The notes under the pieces are model-generated. The model was not told the origin of the DNA, made no database searches, and was given only the letters and a program-made list of their open reading frames with translations. Below are positions 53,894 through 62,301 of a stretch of DNA of 64,000 bases, one piece after another. Numbering within the stretch: position 1 is the stretch's first letter; the number at the start of each line of letters is the position of its first letter. This stretch comes from Mycobacterium sp. DL440 (GTDB lineage Bacteria; Actinomycetota; Actinomycetes; Mycobacteriales; Mycobacteriaceae). The stretch spans positions 5,906,473-5,970,472 of the forward strand of contig NZ_CP050191.1 in the NCBI RefSeq assembly GCF_011745145.1. Direction: 5' to 3'. The position numbers and the translations under genes were made by a program.

Positions 53894-54142
53894 CTACCAC
53901 CGAGTGCCGTCGAGCCCCGGAATCACGCACCGGCCGTCAGCGGCCACCCGGCCAATCACCATGCCGTCATACCCCGTGCACGACGAGTTGAGCGGCTCGC
54001 AGGTGTTGACGGACGTGATCACCTTGTCGGGGCCGCAGGCTGAGCCGGGTGCTGGCGGGTCGGCATTGGCGAAGGGAGTGCTGAAGCCCAGCATCAATGT
54101 TGCTGTGGCAGCAACGACGAGTGAGCGGGTCGCGTCAAACAT
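53894..54142 (-). CDS. Small exported Cys-rich protein
   Basis: This 82-residue protein has a signal peptide (MFDATRSLVVAATATLMLGF ... NADPPAPG, with cleavage after ANA) and a mature part of about 55 residues with four cysteines (SACGPD, NTCEPL, SSCTGY, RCVIPG), suggesting two disulfides. It resembles the many short secreted mycobacterial proteins of unknown role. The start ATG 54142 has a good purine-rich site (GGAGG) upstream on the minus strand. Confidence 0.72.
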   Translation of the reverse strand: MFDATRSLVVAATATLMLGFSTPFANADPPAPGSACGPDKVITSVNTCEPLNSSCTGYDGMVIGRVAADGRCVIPGLDGTRW

Positions 54143-54303
54143 GGTCGACACCTCCGGCCGATGATGGCCCCCGACAAGCAACAACGCTACCCCGTTTGGG
54201 CCATCTGTCGGCAAGGCTGGCTGACCGAATTTACGGGGAAAGTACGGGATTTCGCCGATTCAAGTTTGCCGGCAAAGCGCGATACGTCGCTGACCTGAAT
54301 GCT

Positions 54304-54377
54304 TGGAGCCGATGACGGGAATCGAACCCGCGTATTCAGCTTGGGAAGCTGATGTTCTGCCATTGAACTACATCGGC
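54304..54377 (-). tRNA. tRNA-Gly (anticodon TCC)
   Basis: Read on the minus strand the gene starts GCCGATGTAGTTC and ends with CATCGGC-T-CCA. The 7-bp acceptor stem is perfect (GCCGATG/CATCGGC) and CCA is encoded. The anticodon arm is CAGCT-TCCCAAG-CTG with TCC anticodon, and the T arm is CGGGTTCGATTCCCG. Length is 74 nt including CCA. A tRNA-Gly in the region before dcd agrees with the gene order I recall in M. tuberculosis. Confidence 0.95.
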
Positions 54378-54738
54378 ATGATGCTGACGAAGGATAGCAA
54401 CCCGGCCCGGGTTGTGGGTAAGGCGGGCGGGCATCGTCTCGGTGAGTCTAAGAAATTGACGCCGGTTTATCGCAGCGATGATGGCCGGCGACTGGCGAAG
54501 GTCGCCGACGCGGCCGACGCGGGCTGCCCAGCGCGGACCCGGAACCTCGGGCGGTGTGGCGAAACATCTGACTCCAGAACATGATTGCTGTTCACGCCCG
54601 ACCCTGAGAGTCACGTAAAACCTCGGCCTGTCGTTCTCAGGGGCCCTCTCTACCGTCGGTAGTCGTGGGCTCCATCCGGCGCTGAATGGAGCGAACAGGC
54701 CCGCACGACGGGCCGAACCAATCGAGGGGTTCTTACCC
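54378..54738. other. Intergenic region between tRNA-Gly and DUF7159 gene
   Basis: No convincing gene. The left part must hold the tRNA promoter (minus strand). The right part is the leader of the DUF7159 gene, with a perfect palindrome CTACCG-T-CGGTAG at 54650-54662 and a GAGGGG ribosome-binding site at 54724-54729. Confidence 0.6.
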
Positions 54739-55725
54739 ATGGATGTTGTTATCGGTATTGCCATGACCTCGCGTGACGCCCGGCTTCTCCTGGTCGAGGG
54801 CACTCACGGCGACGGCGCGGTGATCGACCACGACTCGGTCGACGCGGACACCCGCATCGGCGCCGAGCACCCCGGCTTTCACGAGTACGTCGTCAACGCC
54901 GTGCTCGACACCTGCGCCGATGCGCCCGCGAACGGATACACCGTCACCCGCGTCGCATTGACCTGGACCGACGCGGTGGACGCCCACGCCAAGCTGGTGC
55001 TCGACGTCCTCGCGGAGCAGGGCATCGCCACGGTGACAGTGGTCTCCACGATCGACGCGCTCGAAGCCGCCACCGAATACACCGTCCAGGTCGCTGACTC
55101 CGACTCCATCGCGCTGTGCGTGGTGGAACCCGAGGAGACCATGCTGGCCGTGATCGGCGCCGAGGGCGACGACGGTACGCGCCGGTTGCGTAGTCGCCGT
55201 CTCGACGGAGCTGACGAGGCCACCGCAGTGCTGGCCCTGCGCGGCGTCTGCGAGAGCTTCCCTGAGCCGATCGCCGAAGTCGCCATCGCGGGGTCGGCAC
55301 CCGACGCGGAAAGCCTTGTCGAGGAAGTGAATTCAGTGATGTCGCGGCCGGTTGTGCTCGGCGACGACGCCGCCCTGGTGCTGGCCCGGGGTGCGCTGCT
55401 CTCCAGCGCCGACGTTCGGGACGAGGCCACGTCGGCTCCCAAGCACGACCCGGTGATGCGCACCCTGACGACGATTGTGATGACGGCGGTGCTGATCGTG
55501 GCAGGTTCAGTTTTCCTCGCGCTCACCGTGCACGGGAACGACGGCAGCCCCCCGCAGCAGGCGTCAACCCCGGCCCCGGCCCAACACTCTGCACCGGCCG
55601 AGCCACACGTCCACACCGTCGTGCGCAAGGTAGTGCCACTGGCCGGGCGTGCTGCGGAGAAATCCTTGGAGACGCCCCACGCGGACAACGTTGTGCCGCC
55701 GTCGACAGGGGTGGTCCGTCGGTAA
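54739..55725 (+). CDS. DUF7159-family membrane protein (actin-like fold, TM, exported tail)
   Basis: This 328-residue protein opens [21 protein letters not shown], resembling the first strand pair of Hsp70/actin-like ATPases. [21 protein letters not shown] is in the place of the second phosphate loop, and the segment [19 protein letters not shown] ... [18 protein letters not shown] resembles the C-terminal adenosine-site helix (GG.s..p.. then ARGAAL). Catalytic glycines are missing, so it is probably a non-hydrolysing pseudo-ATPase. One membrane helix at about 242-265 follows, then a Pro/His-rich exported tail. Function unknown. A paralogue lies at 58119. The dcd gene starts 16 bp after its stop codon. 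Confidence 0.75.
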   Translation: MDVVIGIAMTSRDARLLLVEGTHGDGAVIDHDSVDADTRIGAEHPGFHEYVVNAVLDTCADAPANGYTVTRVALTWTDAVDAHAKLVLDVLAEQGIATVTVVSTIDALEAATEYTVQVADSDSIALCVVEPEETMLAVIGAEGDDGTRRLRSRRLDGADEATAVLALRGVCESFPEPIAEVAIAGSAPDAESLVEEVNSVMSRPVVLGDDAALVLARGALLSSADVRDEATSAPKHDPVMRTLTTIVMTAVLIVAGSVFLALTVHGNDGSPPQQASTPAPAQHSAPAEPHVHTVVRKVVPLAGRAAEKSLETPHADNVVPPSTGVVRR

Positions 55726-55741
55726 CCGATACGCTCGTCGG

Positions 55742-56311
55742 GTGCTGCTCTCCGATAGGGACATCCGGGCCGAGATCGCCGCGAAACGCCTGGCCATCGA
55801 GCCGTTCGACGATGCCCTGGTGCAGCCGTCGAGCGTCGATGTCCGCCTGGACAGCCTGTTCCGGGTGTTCAACAACACCCGGTACACACATATCGACCCG
55901 GCCAAGCAGCAGGACGAGCTGACGACGCTGGTCGAACCCACCGAGGGGGAGCCGTTCGTTCTGCACCCCGGCGAGTTCGTGCTCGGCTCCACGCTGGAGG
56001 TGTGCACGCTGCCCGATGACCTGGCCGGGCGGCTGGAAGGCAAGTCTTCACTGGGCCGTCTCGGATTGTTGACGCACTCGACGGCGGGGTTCATCGACCC
56101 GGGCTTCTCCGGCCACATCACTTTGGAGCTGTCGAACGTCGCCAACCTTCCCATCACGTTGTGGCCCGGCATGAAGATCGGCCAGCTGTGCCTGCTGCGG
56201 CTGACCAGCCCGGCCGAGCACCCATATGGCAGTGACAAGGTCGGCTCGAAATACCAGGGGCAGCGTGGGCCGACGCCGTCACGCTCACATTTGAACTTCA
56301 TCAAGTCCTAG
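55742..56311 (+). CDS. dcd: dCTP deaminase / dUTPase
   Basis: This 189-residue protein starts at GTG 55742 ([21 protein letters not shown]). All Dcd blocks are present: [52 protein letters not shown] (catalytic Glu in ITLELSN) and [20 protein letters not shown]. The mycobacterial enzyme is bifunctional, converting dCTP to dUMP without releasing dUTP. Length agrees with the 190 residues I recall for Rv0321. Follows the DUF7159 gene closely and may be co-transcribed. Confidence 0.95.
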   Translation: MLLSDRDIRAEIAAKRLAIEPFDDALVQPSSVDVRLDSLFRVFNNTRYTHIDPAKQQDELTTLVEPTEGEPFVLHPGEFVLGSTLEVCTLPDDLAGRLEGKSSLGRLGLLTHSTAGFIDPGFSGHITLELSNVANLPITLWPGMKIGQLCLLRLTSPAEHPYGSDKVGSKYQGQRGPTPSRSHLNFIKS

Positions 56312-56471
56312 ACCGGGCCGGGTGGCCAGTGGGCGCGAAACGGCAGGCGAGCTCGCGATGGGGCCGGCGCCGTTTTCTACCTGTGGGCTGTGGAAATTGC
56401 CTATCAACAGCCCTGGTGTGGAAACGGGCGCTGTAGGGGGCGCCGACCCGCACAAAAGCGGTGAACTTTCA

Positions 56472-56505
56472 GTAACCACACCGCAACACGAAACACGTCG
56501 GAAAC
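56472..56505. promoter_or_regulatory. Candidate GlnR-binding region upstream of amt
   Basis: Two pairs of half-sites with 11-bp period occur here: GTAAC-N6-GCAAC (56472-56487) and GAAAC-N6-GAAAC (56490-56505), 62 bp before the ammonium transporter start. Actinobacterial GlnR boxes have the GTNAC-N6-GNAAC pattern and control amt genes at low nitrogen. The first pair fits that pattern, the second only loosely. Confidence 0.45.
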
Positions 56506-56566
56506 ACGCTCGCCGCGCCCCTGAAACGCGCGCCGGAGATTCTCGTCGGAACCGAAGGAGCCCGAC

Positions 56567-57898
56567 GTGCACGAGATCGATCCGGCCGCCACTGCCTGGC
56601 TGCTGGCCAGCACCGCGCTGGTCCTGTTGATGACCCCCGGCCTCGCCATCTTCTACGGCGGCATGGTCCGCACCACCGGCGTGCTCAACATGATCATGAT
56701 GAGCTTCATCTCGATCCCGCTGGTCACGGTGGCCTGGCTGCTGGTCGGCTACACCCTGGCGTTCTCCGACGACGCCGGCGGCGGCCTGATCGGCGGCCTG
56801 CAGCACTTCGGCATGCTCGGCATCACGCCCAGCACCGCCCACGGCGCGGTACCCGAACTGCTGTTCGCCACGTTCCAGCTGGCCTTCGCCATCATCACTG
56901 CCGCCCTGGTCAGCGGGGCCATCGCGGACCGGGCGAAGTTCGCTGCCTGGATGCTGTTCGTCCCGCTCTGGGCCGTCGCGGTGTACGCCGTCGTCGCGCA
57001 CTGGGTCTGGGGTCCGGGCGGTTGGCTGGCCGGCCTCGGCGTCCTCGACTACGCCGGCGGCCTGGTCGTCGAAATCGTGTCCGGGTCCTCGGCCCTGGCG
57101 CTGGCCCTGGTGCTCGGCCCCCGCATCGGCTTCAAACAGGACGCGATGCGCCCGCACAACCTGCCGTTCGTGCTGCTCGGTGTCGGCTTGCTGTGGTTCG
57201 GCTGGTTCGGCTTCAACGCCGGCTCGGCGCTGGCCGCCAACGGCACCGCCGCCGCGATCTTCCTCAACACCCTGGTGGCCGGCTGCCTCGGCATGCTCGG
57301 CTGGCTGACGGTCGAGCAGGTCCGCGACGGCAAGCCCACCACCTTCGGTGCCGCCTCCGGTGTGGTGGCCGGTCTGGTGGCGATCACCCCGTCCTGCGGC
57401 ACCGTCAACACCCTCGGCGCGGTTGTGGTGGGCCTGGCTGCCGGCGTGGTGTGTTCTTTTGCGATCGGCCTGAAGTTCCGGTTCGGTTATGACGACTCGC
57501 TCGACGTGGTGGGTGTGCACTTCGTCGGCGGTGTCGTCGGTGTGTTGCTGATCGGATTCCTGGCCACCGAGGTGATGACCCAGGGCCCGCAGGGTCTCTT
57601 CTACGGCGGCGGGCTGACCCAGCTCGGCAAGCAGCTGCTCGCCGCGGTCGTCGTGGCCGCCTACGCCTTCGCCATGTCTTACCTGCTCGCCAAGGCCATC
57701 GACCGGTTCATGGGATTCCGGCTCAGCCCCGAGGACGAGACCACCGGCGTCGACTTCACCCAGCACGCCGAGTCCGCGTACGCCGAAGGTGTGCACGGGC
57801 ATCTGCCTCAGCGCCGACCCGGATTGTTCGGGCAGTTGGGCCAGCTCGGAGACCGTGAACAGCGCCCAGATCCGGCCGAGGAAGACAGCGCGGGATGA
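56567..57898 (+). CDS. Ammonium transporter (Amt/Mep family) with altered twin-His site
   Basis: This 443-residue transporter has 11 membrane helices and a polar C-terminal tail. Family blocks are ALVLLMTPGLAIFYGGMVR, FQLAFAIITAALVSGAIADR, NLPFVLLGVGLLWFGWFGFNAGSALA and DDSLDVVGVHFVGGVVG. The second pore histidine is H318, but the first is replaced by Glu169 (DYAGGLVVEIVSGSSA, where most bacterial Amt proteins have VVHI). The same His-to-Glu change is known in some fungal Mep transporters and alters transport properties. Start GTG 56567 has AAGGAG upstream. No glnK or glnD follows, unlike the main mycobacterial amtB locus. Confidence 0.92.
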   Translation: MHEIDPAATAWLLASTALVLLMTPGLAIFYGGMVRTTGVLNMIMMSFISIPLVTVAWLLVGYTLAFSDDAGGGLIGGLQHFGMLGITPSTAHGAVPELLFATFQLAFAIITAALVSGAIADRAKFAAWMLFVPLWAVAVYAVVAHWVWGPGGWLAGLGVLDYAGGLVVEIVSGSSALALALVLGPRIGFKQDAMRPHNLPFVLLGVGLLWFGWFGFNAGSALAANGTAAAIFLNTLVAGCLGMLGWLTVEQVRDGKPTTFGAASGVVAGLVAITPSCGTVNTLGAVVVGLAAGVVCSFAIGLKFRFGYDDSLDVVGVHFVGGVVGVLLIGFLATEVMTQGPQGLFYGGGLTQLGKQLLAAVVVAAYAFAMSYLLAKAIDRFMGFRLSPEDETTGVDFTQHAESAYAEGVHGHLPQRRPGLFGQLGQLGDREQRPDPAEEDSAG

Positions 57899-58118
57899 AC
57901 CGGCCGGTTCCGTTTGTCGTAATGCCGAGTAGGGTCTAACTAACCGGCGCCGGCGTGCACCACACCGTCGCGGTCCGACCAGAATCTAGCGCTGTAGCTA
58001 ATGCGCACGGGTGTAACGATCAAGCTGGTTACACCGAAAAAGGTTCTAGTTGTCGGTTCGTGCGGAATGTGTGCGCAATGGCGACATAGGCAGTGCAGCA
58101 AACACATTGGAGGGCTTG

Positions 58119-59540
58119 GTGGACATCGTATTGGGTGTGGCGATGGCACCTACGACGGTCCGCATGGTGCTGGTCGAGGGGGAGAAGGCGGACGGCGTCA
58201 CCGTCGATCACGACGTCTTCGATGTCACCGCCGGTGATGATTCGGCAAGCATCAGTGCATCCGATCAGGTGGTCGCGGCCATCCTCGGAACTCAGGAGAG
58301 CGCCACCACGGGTGGGCACCATCTGAAGTCGATCGGCGTCACCTGGACGGACCATTCGGACGCGGCCGCGCTGCGCGACACACTGTCCGCGCACGGCATC
58401 GACGACGTCATGCTGGTCTCCGAAAGTCATGCCGCCGCGGCACTGGCCCAGGCGGTCGGCCGCGCGGTCGGTTACGACACCACGGCGCTGCTGTTCATCG
58501 ACCGTGACGCTGCGACGCTGTCGGTGGTGAAGACTGACGACGGTTCGGTGGTCAAGGTGTTGGCGCAGTCTCTGCACACCACTGACGCCATGGCCGTGCT
58601 CACCGACATGGCCGCGGCGGTCGAAGCGTCCGATTCCGCGCCCGACGGCATGTTCGTCCTGGGCGCTGGGGTGGACGTCGCCTCGGTGAAGGCGCATCTG
58701 GAGAACCTGGTGTCGCTGCCGGTCAGCGCCCCCGACGAGCCGGAGATGGCGCTGGCCCGCGGTGCCGCGCTGGCCTCGGCCACCGCGCCCGCGTTCGAGG
58801 CGACCACGGTCGGGCTGGCCTATTCGCAGGACCCTGACGGCACCACCGCGGGCAGCGCCTACGCGCTGGCCGGCCTGGCCACCGAGATGGCCCCGCTGGG
58901 CGACGCGCCGGTCGGCGGCGTCGGGCTCGTCGGCGATGAGATGCCGATGGAAGAGGAGCGCAAACCGTTCCTGCTCGTCGGCTCCGCGCTGACATCCGTG
59001 TTCGTGGTTGGCGTTGTGGCGCTGGTTATTTCGCCTGTCGCTTATACACATCTCCAAGAGGCCCCGGCGCCCGCACCGCAGGCGCCGCCCCGCACGGTCT
59101 ACGTCGAGCAGCCCGCCGCGGCCCCGCCGCCGGCGCCCGAAGCTCCGGCTCCGGTCCCCGAGGCTCCGCCGCCTGCTCCCGAGCCGGCCCCGCCGATCTA
59201 CAACCCGCCGGCGCCGTACATCCCGCCGCTGGTCGTGCTGCCGCCCGCGCCGCGGCTGCCGAACATCTTCCGTCCGCCGTGGGACCCGCCGCAGCGTCAG
59301 CGGCCGTGGGATCCGCCGTCGCGCCATGAACCGGAAACCCCGCAGTGGCCAGGCTCAGGTTCGGGTGACTGGAACCCGGGTCGGGGCTCAGGCGATTGGA
59401 ATCCCGGTCGTTCGGGTGGCTCGGGTGACTGGAACCCGGGTCGCGGCTCAGGCGATTGGAACCCCGGTCGCTCCGGTGGTTCGCGCGGTGGCGGCGACGG
59501 TGGGGGGCTGTGGCCCTTCCCGTCATTTGGTGGGCACTGA
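58119..59540 (+). CDS. DUF7159-family membrane protein with Pro-rich/GSGDWNPGR tail; contains suspected adapter sequence
   Basis: The 473-residue frame starts at GTG 58119 with GGAGG 5 bp upstream (MDIVLGVAMAPTTVRMVLVEG). Residues 1-270 have an actin/Hsp70-like plan: opening strands, LLFIDRDAATLSVVKTDDG, then FVLGAGVDVASVKAHLENL and DEPEMALARGAALASA. A membrane helix follows at about 287-307 (LLVGSALTSVFVVGVVALVI). Then the frame passes through a 19-bp Tn5 mosaic-end-like sequence, encoding PVAYTHLQE, before a Pro/Ala-rich tail and four GSGDWNPGR units ending Gly-rich. Compared with relatives the junction residues are suspect, although the frame stays open. Paralogue of the gene at 54739. Confidence 0.7.
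   Translation: MDIVLGVAMAPTTVRMVLVEGEKADGVTVDHDVFDVTAGDDSASISASDQVVAAILGTQESATTGGHHLKSIGVTWTDHSDAAALRDTLSAHGIDDVMLVSESHAAAALAQAVGRAVGYDTTALLFIDRDAATLSVVKTDDGSVVKVLAQSLHTTDAMAVLTDMAAAVEASDSAPDGMFVLGAGVDVASVKAHLENLVSLPVSAPDEPEMALARGAALASATAPAFEATTVGLAYSQDPDGTTAGSAYALAGLATEMAPLGDAPVGGVGLVGDEMPMEEERKPFLLVGSALTSVFVVGVVALVISPVAYTHLQEAPAPAPQAPPRTVYVEQPAAAPPPAPEAPAPVPEAPPPAPEPAPPIYNPPAPYIPPLVVLPPAPRLPNIFRPPWDPPQRQRPWDPPSRHEPETPQWPGSGSGDWNPGRGSGDWNPGRSGGSGDWNPGRGSGDWNPGRSGGSRGGGDGGGLWPFPSFGGH
59035..59053. other. Tn5 mosaic-end/Nextera-like 19-mer inside CDS
   Basis: The sequence matches the 19-bp Tn5 transposase mosaic end used in tagmentation libraries at 18 of 19 positions (G in place of T at position 6). 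It sits at the junction of membrane helix and Pro-rich tail of the DUF7159 protein. The minus-strand translation gives GDVYKRQ, a peptide string I recall as a frequent sign of adapter carry-over in database proteins. No transposon is nearby. Confidence 0.8.
59361..59480 (+). repeat. 60-bp tandem duplication encoding GSGDWNPGR units
   Basis: Two 60-bp units (59361-59420 and 59421-59480) differ at only a few positions. Each encodes two DWNPGR-containing segments, giving four units at the C-terminus of the DUF7159 protein. Such in-frame repeats can expand or contract by slippage. Confidence 0.85.
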
Positions 59541-59616
59541 AAACCGTTACCTGACGTTGGCCTGCCGCTCAGTGTCACGTAGCGGCTAGCTCATACTCGC
59601 GGCCTATCCAGGCAGT

Positions 59617-60948
59617 ATGCGATGCACCGTATTCGGTACCGGCTATCTGGGCGCGACACACGCCGCGGGGATGGCCGAACTCGGCCACGAGGTGATCGGG
59701 GTCGACATCGACCCGGGCAAGGTGGCCAAACTCGCCGCGGGGGACATCCCGTTCTACGAGCCCGGCCTGCGCAAGGTGTTGAACGACAACCTGTCTGCCG
59801 GGCGGCTGCGGTTCACCACCGACTATGACGAGGCCGCCGACTTCGCCGATGTGCATTTCCTCGGCGTCGGTACCCCGCAGAAGAAGGGCGAATACAGCGC
59901 CGATCTGCGCCACGTGCACGCCGTCATCGACACCCTGGTGCCGCGGCTGCGCCGGTCGGCGGTAATCGTCGGCAAGTCCACCGTCCCCGTCGGCACGGCG
60001 GCTGACCTGGCCGAGCGGGCCCGCGGCCTCGCCCCTGCGGACGTCGACGTCGAGGTGGCCTGGAACCCGGAGTTCCTGCGTGAGGGTTACGCCGTGCACG
60101 ACACCCTGCACCCGGATCGGATTGTGCTTGGGGTGCAGAGCGATTCATTGCGGGCCGAGGCTGCGGTGCGCGAACTCTACGCGCCGGTGATCGAGGACGG
60201 GGTCCCGTTCCTGGTCACGGATCTGCAGACCGCGGAGCTGGTCAAAGTGTCGGCCAATGCCTTTCTGGCCACCAAGATCTCGTTCATCAATGCGATCTCT
60301 GAAGTGTGTGAGGCGGCCGGCGCCGACGTCACCCTGCTGGCTGACGCGCTAGGCTACGACCCCCGTATCGGACGGCGATTCCTCAACGCGGGCTTGGGCT
60401 TCGGCGGTGGCTGCCTGCCCAAGGACATCCGCGCATTCATGGCCCGTGCCGGTGAGCTGGGCGCCAACCACGCGCTGACGTTCCTGCGTGAGGTCGACAG
60501 CATCAACATGCGCCGCCGCACCGCGATGGTGGAACTGACCACGCGGGCCTGCGGCGGATCCCTACTCGGCGCCAACATCGCCGTCCTCGGCGCGGCGTTC
60601 AAACCCGAATCCGACGACGTGCGCGATTCGCCTGCCCTCAATGTCGCGGGCATGCTGCAGCTGAACGGGGCCGCGGTCAACGTGTATGACCCCAAGGCGA
60701 TGGACAACTCACAGCGAGTGTTCCCGACGCTGAACTACTCCACCTCGGTCCTCGAAGCCTGCGACCGGGCCGACGCGGTGCTGGTGCTCACCGAATGGAC
60801 GGAGTTCGTCGACCTGGACCCGGCCGAGCTGGCCGACACGGTGCGGGTGAAAGTCGTTGTGGACGGCCGCAATTGCCTGGACGCGCACCGGTGGCAGGAA
60901 GCCGGATGGCGGGTCTACGCGTTGGGACGTCCCGTCGCCACTGTTTGA
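59617..60948 (+). CDS. udgA: UDP-glucose 6-dehydrogenase
   Basis: This 443-residue NAD-dependent dehydrogenase has Rossmann loop FGTGYLGATHA (5-15), VAWNPEFLREGYAVHDTLHPDRIVLG, the SANAFLATKISFINAISEVCE block, and catalytic Cys266 in GLGFGGGCLPKDIRAF. VLGAAFKPESDDVRDSPALNV follows in the C-terminal domain. It converts UDP-glucose to UDP-glucuronate for glycolipid or polysaccharide synthesis. Length equals the 443 residues I recall for Rv0322, and it follows dcd in the same regional order with two insertions (amt, DUF7159). Confidence 0.95.
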   Translation: MRCTVFGTGYLGATHAAGMAELGHEVIGVDIDPGKVAKLAAGDIPFYEPGLRKVLNDNLSAGRLRFTTDYDEAADFADVHFLGVGTPQKKGEYSADLRHVHAVIDTLVPRLRRSAVIVGKSTVPVGTAADLAERARGLAPADVDVEVAWNPEFLREGYAVHDTLHPDRIVLGVQSDSLRAEAAVRELYAPVIEDGVPFLVTDLQTAELVKVSANAFLATKISFINAISEVCEAAGADVTLLADALGYDPRIGRRFLNAGLGFGGGCLPKDIRAFMARAGELGANHALTFLREVDSINMRRRTAMVELTTRACGGSLLGANIAVLGAAFKPESDDVRDSPALNVAGMLQLNGAAVNVYDPKAMDNSQRVFPTLNYSTSVLEACDRADAVLVLTEWTEFVDLDPAELADTVRVKVVVDGRNCLDAHRWQEAGWRVYALGRPVATV

Positions 60949-60986
60949 CGCTTGTAGAACAAATTCCGCGGTCGTAGGCTCGGGCC

Positions 60987-62300
60987 ATGCGGGAACGAAT
61001 CCGGTGGATGGCCCTGCACGGGGTGGTTCGAGGCATTTCTGCGTACGGGATGCGCCACGGTGATCCACAAGCTCGGCTGGTCGCCGACCCTGCAGTGCGG
61101 GCCGACCCGGCGCCCTTCGCCGACGAAATGCGCCGTCGCGGGCCGATTGTGCGTGGCCGTGCGCTCCTGATGACCTTCGACCACGACGTCGCCAGCGACC
61201 TGCTGCGTTCCGATGACTTCCGGGTCTCGATGCTGGGCGGCAACCTGCCGCGTCCGCTGCGCTGGATCGTCGAAAAGACCGACACCGGGTCGCTGCACCC
61301 GCTGCGTCCGCCGTCACTGCTCGCGACGGAACCGCCTGATCACACCCGCTACCGCAAGCTGGTCTCCTCGGTATTCACTACCCGCGCGGTCGGGCGGCTG
61401 CGGGAACGTGTCCAGGAAACCGCGAACGCTCTGCTGGATTCGATGGACGACGACGGTGTGGTCGACATCGTCGACCGGTACTGCGCGCAACTGCCCGTCG
61501 CGGTGATCAGCGACATCCTGGGTGTTCCCGACGGGGATCGGTCCCAGATCCTGCGGTTCGGCGAACTCGGCGCGCCCAGCCTGGACATCGGGCTGACCTG
61601 GGGGCAGTACCAGGCGGTGAACTCCGGCATCCACGGATTCGAGACCTGGCTGACCGATCACCTGCGCCAACTGCGGCGCAACCCCGGCGACGACCTGCTC
61701 AGCCAGATCATCCGGGCCTCCGACGCCGGAGCGGCCGGAGAACCGCTCAACGAGGCCGAGCTGCGGGCGCTGGCCGGGCTGGTGCTGGCAGCCGGGTTCG
61801 AGACCACGGTCAACCTGCTGGGCAACGGGATTCGGATGCTGCTCGACCATCCCGAACATGTGCAGACCCTGGCGGCGCGTCCGGAGTTGTGGCCGAACGC
61901 GGTCGAGGAGATCCTGCGGCTGGACTCACCGGTGCTGATGAGCGCGCGGGTGGCCTTGCGCGACACCGAGGTGGCCGGCACCGCGGTGCAGGCCGGAGAA
62001 CTCGTCATCGTGCATCTCGCCGGCGCCAACCGCGATCCCGCGGTGTTCACCGACCCCCACCGTTTCGACATCGAACGTGACAACGCCGGTCGGCACTTGT
62101 CGTTCTCCGGCGGTCGGCACTTCTGCCTCGGTGCGGCATTGGCCAGAGCCGAAGGACAGGTGGGCCTGCAGACCTTCTTCGACCGCTTCCCGGACGCGCG
62201 GGCAGCCGGTGAAGGCAGTCGCCGCGACACCCGAATCCTGCGCGGCTGGTCGACTCTGCCGATCACACTCGGAAAGGCACGCACAGCGGTAGGTTCGTGA
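60987..62300 (+). CDS. Cytochrome P450
   Basis: This 437-residue P450 has I-helix AAGFETTVNL (the usual Ala-Gly and the Thr for oxygen activation), K-helix EEILRLDSPV (ExxR), PHRFDIERDNAGRHLSFSGGRHFCLGAALARAE with haem ligand Cys380, and N-terminal LLATEPPDHTRYRKLVSSVF. It is soluble and resembles class I bacterial P450s that need ferredoxin partners encoded elsewhere. The substrate is unknown and I cannot place it in a numbered CYP family. It is 1 bp ahead of the next gene. Confidence 0.92.
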   Translation: MRERIRWMALHGVVRGISAYGMRHGDPQARLVADPAVRADPAPFADEMRRRGPIVRGRALLMTFDHDVASDLLRSDDFRVSMLGGNLPRPLRWIVEKTDTGSLHPLRPPSLLATEPPDHTRYRKLVSSVFTTRAVGRLRERVQETANALLDSMDDDGVVDIVDRYCAQLPVAVISDILGVPDGDRSQILRFGELGAPSLDIGLTWGQYQAVNSGIHGFETWLTDHLRQLRRNPGDDLLSQIIRASDAGAAGEPLNEAELRALAGLVLAAGFETTVNLLGNGIRMLLDHPEHVQTLAARPELWPNAVEEILRLDSPVLMSARVALRDTEVAGTAVQAGELVIVHLAGANRDPAVFTDPHRFDIERDNAGRHLSFSGGRHFCLGAALARAEGQVGLQTFFDRFPDARAAGEGSRRDTRILRGWSTLPITLGKARTAVGS

Positions 62301-62301
62301 C

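Noticed and set aside
59035..59053. A genuine transposon end (IS50/Tn5 insertion)
   Set aside because: No transposase, no second end and no target duplication are visible, and a bare mosaic end is typical of library adapters.
59564..59586. A terminator hairpin after the second DUF7159 gene
   Set aside because: GCCGCT/AGCGGC is only a 6-bp stem with an 11-nt loop and no U-run, too weak to call.
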